A stretch of 8,706 nucleotides of DNA from Pseudomonadota bacterium (GTDB lineage Bacteria; Pseudomonadota; Gammaproteobacteria; Burkholderiales; Burkholderiaceae_C). Each line of letters opens with the position of its first letter. Within the stretch, counting starts at the first letter, position 1. The position numbers and the translations under genes were made by a program. The notes under the pieces were generated by a model. That model was not told the DNA's origin. It was given only the letters and a program-made list of their open reading frames with translations, and ran no database searches. The stretch is from NCBI GenBank assembly GCA_023410975.1, contig JAEYPG010000697.1:1-8706 (forward strand), written 5' to 3'. This document shows positions 5,476-8,706 of the stretch, piece by piece.

Positions 5476-5823
5476 CTACTGCATCTGCTGCTTGAGCCGG
5501 GAGAACTCCTCGTGCGCGCGCTGCACCGCCTGCTGCAGCGGCGGATCGACGTTGCCGCTGGCCTGGCAGGCCGCCACCGCGCGGTCGCCCAGCTGCTCCA
5601 GCTCCTCCACCAGCGAGCGCACCGTTTCCGGGCCGGCGGACTGCTGTTGCTGCTGAGGCACCGCGGTGCAGGCCTCGCGGGCCTGGCGCGCCTGCCAGTA
5701 CATCTTGTCCACGCACTCGCGCACCTCGGCGGGCACCGCGTTGCCGTAGGAGGCGCGCTTGGCGTCCTCGGCGTATTGCGCCACCTCGTTGACGCGCCGG
5801 CGCAGCTGGTCCTGTTCCATCAT
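5476..5823 (-). CDS. Small helical hypothetical protein, 115 aa
   Basis: I do not recognise a named family. The protein is hydrophilic and almost entirely helix-forming. A charged N-terminal helix (QDQLRRRVNEVAQYAEDAKR, 5-23) leads to PAEVRECVDKMYWQARQAREAC (31-52). A short QQQQQSAGP linker with five consecutive Gln (57-61) follows, then a heptad-like C-terminal half (TVRSLVEELEQLGDRAVAAC, 67-86, and PPLQQAVQRAHEEFSRLKQQ, 94-113). Three Cys (37, 52, 86) are all within helices. There is no signal peptide or membrane segment. A cytosolic coiled-coil dimer or helical bundle is the likely form. GGGAG (5829-5833 on the complement) lies 5 nt before the ATG at 5823 and 8 nt before the adjacent ATG at 5820, so either could be used. 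It lies 69 bases downstream of the sugar transporter gene on the same strand and may be cotranscribed with it. Confidence 0.75.
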   Translation of the reverse strand: MMEQDQLRRRVNEVAQYAEDAKRASYGNAVPAEVRECVDKMYWQARQAREACTAVPQQQQQSAGPETVRSLVEELEQLGDRAVAACQASGNVDPPLQQAVQRAHEEFSRLKQQMQ

Positions 5824-5892
5824 GTGTTCTCCCGCGGCCTCAGGCCGGACATGCACAAGTCCGCGGCCCGGCAAGCCCCGTGCCGCGCCGCT

Positions 5893-7239
5893 TCAGGCCC
5901 GCCGCTGCGCAGCGGGCACCGGCTCGGCGTCCGCGCAGTGGCCCTTGAGCCCGTAGTAGGCGATGTAGAGGTAGCACAGCATCGGCACGAAAAACGCGTA
6001 CAGCAGCCCGATGCGGTCGGCGAAGAAGCCCATGGCCACCGGCACGATGGCGCCGCCGACGATGGCCATGCACACCACGCCCGAGCCCTCGCCGGTGTGC
6101 CGGCCCAGGCCCTCGATGGCCAGGCTGAAGATGGTCGGAAACATGATGGAGTTGAACAGCCCGATCGCCAGCAGCGCCCACATCGCCACCGGCCCGGCGA
6201 CGAGCATGGCCAGCACCAGCAGCGCCGCCACCACCAGTGCGTTGAAGGCCAGCAGGTGGCCCGGGCGCACCTTCTTCAGCAGCGCGGCGCCGATGAAGCG
6301 GCCCACCATGGCGCCGCCCCAGTACAGCGACAGGTAGCGGGCTGCCCGTTCCTCCGGCAGCCCGGCCACCGCGGGCTCGGCCATGAAGTTCACGAGGAAG
6401 CTGCCGATCGAGACCTCGGCGCCGACGTAGAGGAAGATGCCCAGCGCGCCCAGCACCAGGTGCCGGTACTGCCAGGCGCTGTCATGCGTGCGATGGAGCG
6501 CCCGGGGCGCATCCTGCGGCAGCTCCGCCGGCGGCTCGGACTCCCGGATGGCGGGCAGCTTCGACAGCGCGATGACCACCGCGATCAGCAGCAGCACCGC
6601 CGCCAGCCCCACGTAGGGCCACTGCACGGAGGACGCCTGCTCGGCGGCATAGGCCGCGCGCTCCGCGGCGCCCAGCCGGCCGACTTCCTCGGCCGGCTTC
6701 ACGGCCACGGCCAGGATCAGCACGGAACCCAGCATCGGCGCCAGCGTGGTACCCAGCGAGTTGAAGGCCTGGGTCAGGTTCAGCCGCGCGGAGGCGGTCT
6801 CCGGCGGCCCCAGCACGGTGACGTAGGGATTGGCCGCCACCTGCAGCAGCGTGATGCCCGAGGCCAGGATGAACAGCGCGCCCAGGAAGAACGCGTAGGA
6901 GGCCTGGCCGGCGGCCGGGTAGAAGAGCAGGCAGCCGAGACCCGCCACCACCAGGCCGACGATGATCCCGCGCTTGTAGCCCAGCCTCCTGACGAGGTGG
7001 CCCGCCGGTACCGAGATCACCAGGTAGGCCGTGAAGAAGCAGAACTGGACCAGCATCGCCTGCACGTAGCTGAGCGTGAACACCGCCCGCAGGTGCGGAA
7101 TCAGGATGTCGTTCAGCGCAGTGATGAAGCCCCAGATGAAGAACAGCGAGGTGAGCACCACCAGCGGCGCGGTGTAGTCCGGCTGCCGGGTGCCGGAGGC
7201 GGAGCTGCCGGGAGTCGCTGCGGGAAACCCTTGGGCCAT
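5893..7239 (-). CDS. Sugar MFS transporter (GluP/FucP-like FHS family), 448 aa
   Basis: This is an inner-membrane sugar:H+ symporter of the FHS family, with the usual length and about 12 helices. Family signatures are clear: SLFFIWGFITALNDILIPHL (31-50) with the membrane-embedded Asp44, YVQAMLVQFCFFTAYLVISVPAG (58-80), RRLGYKRGI (84-92), ASGITLLQVAANPYVTVLG (126-144), and LNLTQAFNSLGTTLAP (153-168). The C-terminal half has RYLSLYWGGAMVGRFIGA (301-318) and LFNSIMFPTIFSLAI (361-375). At the place where E. coli FucP has a Glu before AANP, this protein has Gln133, as I recall for GluP-type glucose/galactose carriers; glucose or galactose is thus the better guess than fucose. The ATG at 7239 has AGGAG (7247-7251) 7 nt upstream; the upstream extension of the frame to 7563 looks non-coding. 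No sugar kinase or regulator gene adjoins, so the pathway is not visible here. Confidence 0.92.
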   Translation of the reverse strand: MAQGFPAATPGSSASGTRQPDYTAPLVVLTSLFFIWGFITALNDILIPHLRAVFTLSYVQAMLVQFCFFTAYLVISVPAGHLVRRLGYKRGIIVGLVVAGLGCLLFYPAAGQASYAFFLGALFILASGITLLQVAANPYVTVLGPPETASARLNLTQAFNSLGTTLAPMLGSVLILAVAVKPAEEVGRLGAAERAAYAAEQASSVQWPYVGLAAVLLLIAVVIALSKLPAIRESEPPAELPQDAPRALHRTHDSAWQYRHLVLGALGIFLYVGAEVSIGSFLVNFMAEPAVAGLPEERAARYLSLYWGGAMVGRFIGAALLKKVRPGHLLAFNALVVAALLVLAMLVAGPVAMWALLAIGLFNSIMFPTIFSLAIEGLGRHTGEGSGVVCMAIVGGAIVPVAMGFFADRIGLLYAFFVPMLCYLYIAYYGLKGHCADAEPVPAAQRRA

Positions 7240-7294
7240 GGCGTATCTCCTGGGTCGGGCCCGCCTCGGGGCAAACAGCCCGCCCGTGCGTCCG

Positions 7295-7349
7295 GGCGCC
7301 AAACCCCGCGACCCAGCCGCCAAAGCGCAGCCGGGCCGGACTTGGCGCC
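7295..7349. promoter_or_regulatory. CGCCAAA repeats upstream of the sugar transporter
   Basis: CGCCAAA occurs at 7297-7303 and again at 7318-7324, exactly 21 bp apart (about two helical turns). An inverted copy occurs as TTGGCGCC at 7342-7349, the exact complement of GGCGCCAA at 7295-7302. The set starts 56 bp upstream of the transporter ATG. Helically phased repeats there could be regulator sites. Seven-base matches in GC-rich DNA are not strong evidence by themselves. Confidence 0.25.
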
Positions 7350-7602
7350 TGGTCGGGACGATGGCGGCAGGTCTGATGGGCCCCGGCCCGCGGCGGCGCG
7401 GTACCGGGCCATTCAAGAAACACGGCCTGGGCACGCCTGCAGGCCGAACCGCGCCCCGGCCGTACCGGGTGCGTGCCGCCCCGCCGGGTCGGCCTTGACC
7501 CATCCACCACGCGCCGCCCAGCGCTACACCCGTGGCCGCCGCACGCCCTCCGACCCACTTCACAGCTGACGCGGCGAGGCCACCCTCGTTGAAAGCGATG
7601 CA

Positions 7603-7623
7603 GCGCGTGCGCCGGACACGCGC
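7603..7623 (-). terminator. Hairpin just after the DmsC-like gene
   Basis: A perfect 7-bp stem, GCGCGTG (7603-7609) with CACGCGC (7617-7623), surrounds a 7-nt loop and starts 6 nt past the stop codon of the minus-strand anchor gene. On the minus strand it is followed by TGCATCGCTTTC, a weak T-rich run some distance from the stem. Placement is right for an intrinsic terminator; the tail is poor. Confidence 0.4.
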
Positions 7624-7629
7624 CGCCGC

Positions 7630-8556
7630 TCAGCCCGCTACCTGGTAGTACAGGTTCTGCGGATGCCGGGCCTGCGCGAAGAACAGCCAGCGCTCGGCCA
7701 GCAGGCCCAAGGTCTGCACGGGCACGGCCAGCACCCAGGAGCCCAGGGGGCCGCCGCCGAGTGCCCACAGCACCAGCACGGCCGGCAACGCGAAGCCCAG
7801 CAGCAGCATGCACAGCCGGATGCGCCGCAGCACCAGCTGCGATGCATGGTGGAAGAACTCGCGCGTGTTGAAGGAGCCGCCCGACAGGCCCATCGACTTC
7901 TGCACCAGCCGCTCGGCGTGCACCCCGGTGGCCGATTGCAGCGTGGAACGGGGGCGCAGCCTCGCGTTGCGACGCAGCGCCAGCGAGCGTGTTCCCAGCG
8001 CCACCAGCGTCACCGCCACGGCCCAGGGCGCCAGCGCTTCGGCAAAGGCCGTCTCGCCGTCCAGCACGGCCAGCGCTCCGGTCAACACCAGCCCGGAGCT
8101 CAAGCCGATGAGCGTGTAGTTCACCACCGTCAGCGGATGGGCCCATTCCTGCAGGAAGCGCAGGCTGGCATAGATCATGGCCGTGCACAGCCACAGCAAT
8201 GCGCACAGCAGCAGCGCCAGCAACGGCACGATGCGGCCCGGCTCCCCGCCGAGAAGCAGCATCAGCCCCCAAGCGCCCACCGCGGCCATGAAGGCCGGCA
8301 GCACGATCACCTCCCGCGACATCCAGGAGGTGCGCCACATGAGCACCGCGCGCCACGCCCGCTCGGGCCGGCCCAGGTGCAGGAACGAGGCGGCCAGCGC
8401 CGCCAGGAGCAACCCCTCGGCCACGCCCAGCCCCATGACCAGGAAGCCCGACGCCGGCGCCGCACCGGCCAGCGCCGCCACGGCCAGCGCCGTGACCAAC
8501 CCCTGCGCGCAACCCGCCAGCGTGGTGAAGCAAATGATGGAAAAGGCCGGATGCAT
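7630..8556 (-). CDS. DmsC/SoeC-like membrane anchor subunit of a molybdoenzyme, 308 aa
   Basis: This is an integral membrane anchor and quinone-facing subunit of the DmsC (NrfD-related) type, with about eight hydrophobic helices and the usual length. Recognisable stretches are MHPAFSIICFTTLAGCAQGL (1-20), FLHLGRPERAWRA (58-70) followed by WRTSWMSREVIVLPAFMA (74-91), YASLRFLQEWAHPLTVVNYT (129-148), and SFNTREFFHHAS (228-239). In such complexes a catalytic molybdopterin subunit and a 4Fe-4S subunit exchange electrons with the quinone pool through this protein. The RPERAW, TSWMSRE and FNTREFFH features recall SoeC of the SoeABC sulfite dehydrogenase as much as DMSO reductase DmsC; this is from memory and cannot be settled here. 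The ATG at 8556 has GGGAG (8563-8567) 6 nt upstream and follows the preceding gene's TGA by 1 nt, so the two are translationally coupled. It ends the operon. Confidence 0.88.
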   Translation of the reverse strand: MHPAFSIICFTTLAGCAQGLVTALAVAALAGAAPASGFLVMGLGVAEGLLLAALAASFLHLGRPERAWRAVLMWRTSWMSREVIVLPAFMAAVGAWGLMLLLGGEPGRIVPLLALLLCALLWLCTAMIYASLRFLQEWAHPLTVVNYTLIGLSSGLVLTGALAVLDGETAFAEALAPWAVAVTLVALGTRSLALRRNARLRPRSTLQSATGVHAERLVQKSMGLSGGSFNTREFFHHASQLVLRRIRLCMLLLGFALPAVLVLWALGGGPLGSWVLAVPVQTLGLLAERWLFFAQARHPQNLYYQVAG

Positions 8557-8557
8557 G

Positions 8558-8706
8558 TCAGGCTCCCATGCGCAGCAGCCGAGCGAACCAGCCCAGCGCC
8601 GGCTCCGCCGCCTTGGCCGCGGGCTGCGCGTCACGCGCATGCGCGGCCGGCGCGGCGGACGGGGTGGCCGGCGGGCCCTCCGGCGCGGCCGACACGTGCT
8701 CGGTGG
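8558..8706 (-). CDS. 3' end of upstream gene, probably Fe-S subunit (DmsB/SoeB-like), partial
   Basis: Only the last 48 codons are in the window; the 5' part lies beyond the right edge. The visible protein is an Ala/Pro-rich linker (TEHVSAAPEGPPATPSAAPA and similar) ending in a short amphipathic segment, ALGWFARLLRMGA. The stop (8558-8560) is 1 nt before the anchor gene's ATG. In molybdoenzyme operons the gene before the anchor usually encodes the ferredoxin-like 4Fe-4S subunit, so that is the likely identity. No cysteine cluster is visible in this fragment, so the assignment rests on context. The reading frame is supported by the tight stop-start junction and by the lack of another frame of this kind. 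Confidence 0.6.
   Translation of the reverse strand, partial: TEHVSAAPEGPPATPSAAPAAHARDAQPAAKAAEPALGWFARLLRMGA

Larger units (their letters stand above)
7240..7629. other. 390-bp non-coding region upstream of the sugar transporter
   Basis: I find no credible gene here. Open frames cross it on both strands, but their translations are Arg/Pro/Gly-rich and lack family features, as expected for very GC-rich DNA. It contains the transporter's AGGAG site (7247-7251), a set of CGCCAAA repeats (7295-7349) and a hairpin after the anchor-subunit gene (7603-7623). No good sigma70 promoter match is visible for the transporter on the minus strand; TTGAAT near 7413-7418 has no matching -10 box at the right distance. 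Confidence 0.6.

Noticed and set aside
7497..7533. TTGACC followed by CTACAC as a plus-strand promoter
   Set aside because: The spacing is too long (over 20 nt) and no plus-strand gene lies downstream.
7240..7563. 108-residue N-terminal extension of the sugar transporter
   Set aside because: It is Arg/Pro/Gly-rich with no similarity to the family, and the ATG at 7239 has a good AGGAG site.
5221..7569. 782-residue open frame on the plus strand
   Set aside because: It is antisense to the sugar transporter, the small helical gene and the start of the hydrolase. Its His/Gln/Arg-rich composition is typical of the antisense of GC-rich genes.
6482..8533. 683-residue open frame on the minus strand across the transporter and anchor genes
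   Set aside because: It is another frame of two recognised genes and crosses the non-coding gap; its low-complexity Gly/Ala/Arg composition marks it as a GC-bias artefact.

Overview
The window is very GC-rich and its coding regions show the strong G/C third-position bias of a high-GC proteobacterium. The protein families present are a GcvA-type LysR regulator, a DUF21/CBS 'hemolysin-like' membrane protein, a COG4757-type alpha/beta hydrolase, a GluP-type sugar transporter and a DmsC/SoeC-type anchor. Together with the residue usage they suggest a betaproteobacterium of the Burkholderiales (Comamonadaceae-like). This placement is inference; there is no rRNA or marker gene here. I see no tRNA, CRISPR array, insertion sequence, integrase or phage gene. 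The region looks like ordinary chromosome.

Layout from left to right. (1) 1-388: a GC hairpin cluster, then a small hypothetical gene on the minus strand. (2) 510-1852, minus strand: a 12-helix MFS transporter whose stop codon overlaps, as ATGA, the start of a 40-residue membrane microprotein. (3) 1853-1971: a divergent intergenic region with a good sigma70-like promoter for the transporter, whose -35 box lies inside a perfect inverted repeat. (4) 1972-2874, plus strand: a LysR regulator, probably controlling the transporter. (5) 2979-4286, plus strand: a CNNM/CBS/CorC_HlyC membrane protein, separated by a hairpin from the convergent hydrolase. (6) 4338-5351, minus strand: the alpha/beta hydrolase, with its own promoter. 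(7) 5476-5823, minus strand: a small helical hypothetical protein. (8) 5893-7239, minus strand: a GluP/FucP-like sugar:H+ symporter. (9) 7240-7629: a 390-base non-coding stretch. (10) 7630-8706, minus strand: a DmsC/NrfD-like anchor gene, preceded after 1 nt by the 3' end of what is probably the iron-sulfur subunit gene of a molybdoenzyme (DMSO reductase or SoeABC sulfite dehydrogenase type).

The transporter, microprotein and LysR gene form one plausible functional unit. The dmsBC/soeBC-like pair is another, truncated by the window edge. The remaining genes look like single transcription units. I did not find a clearly new multi-gene system. The best leads are the coupled microprotein, the operator-like repeat around the transporter promoter, and a sequence element shared between that promoter and the hydrolase promoter about 3.5 kb away.
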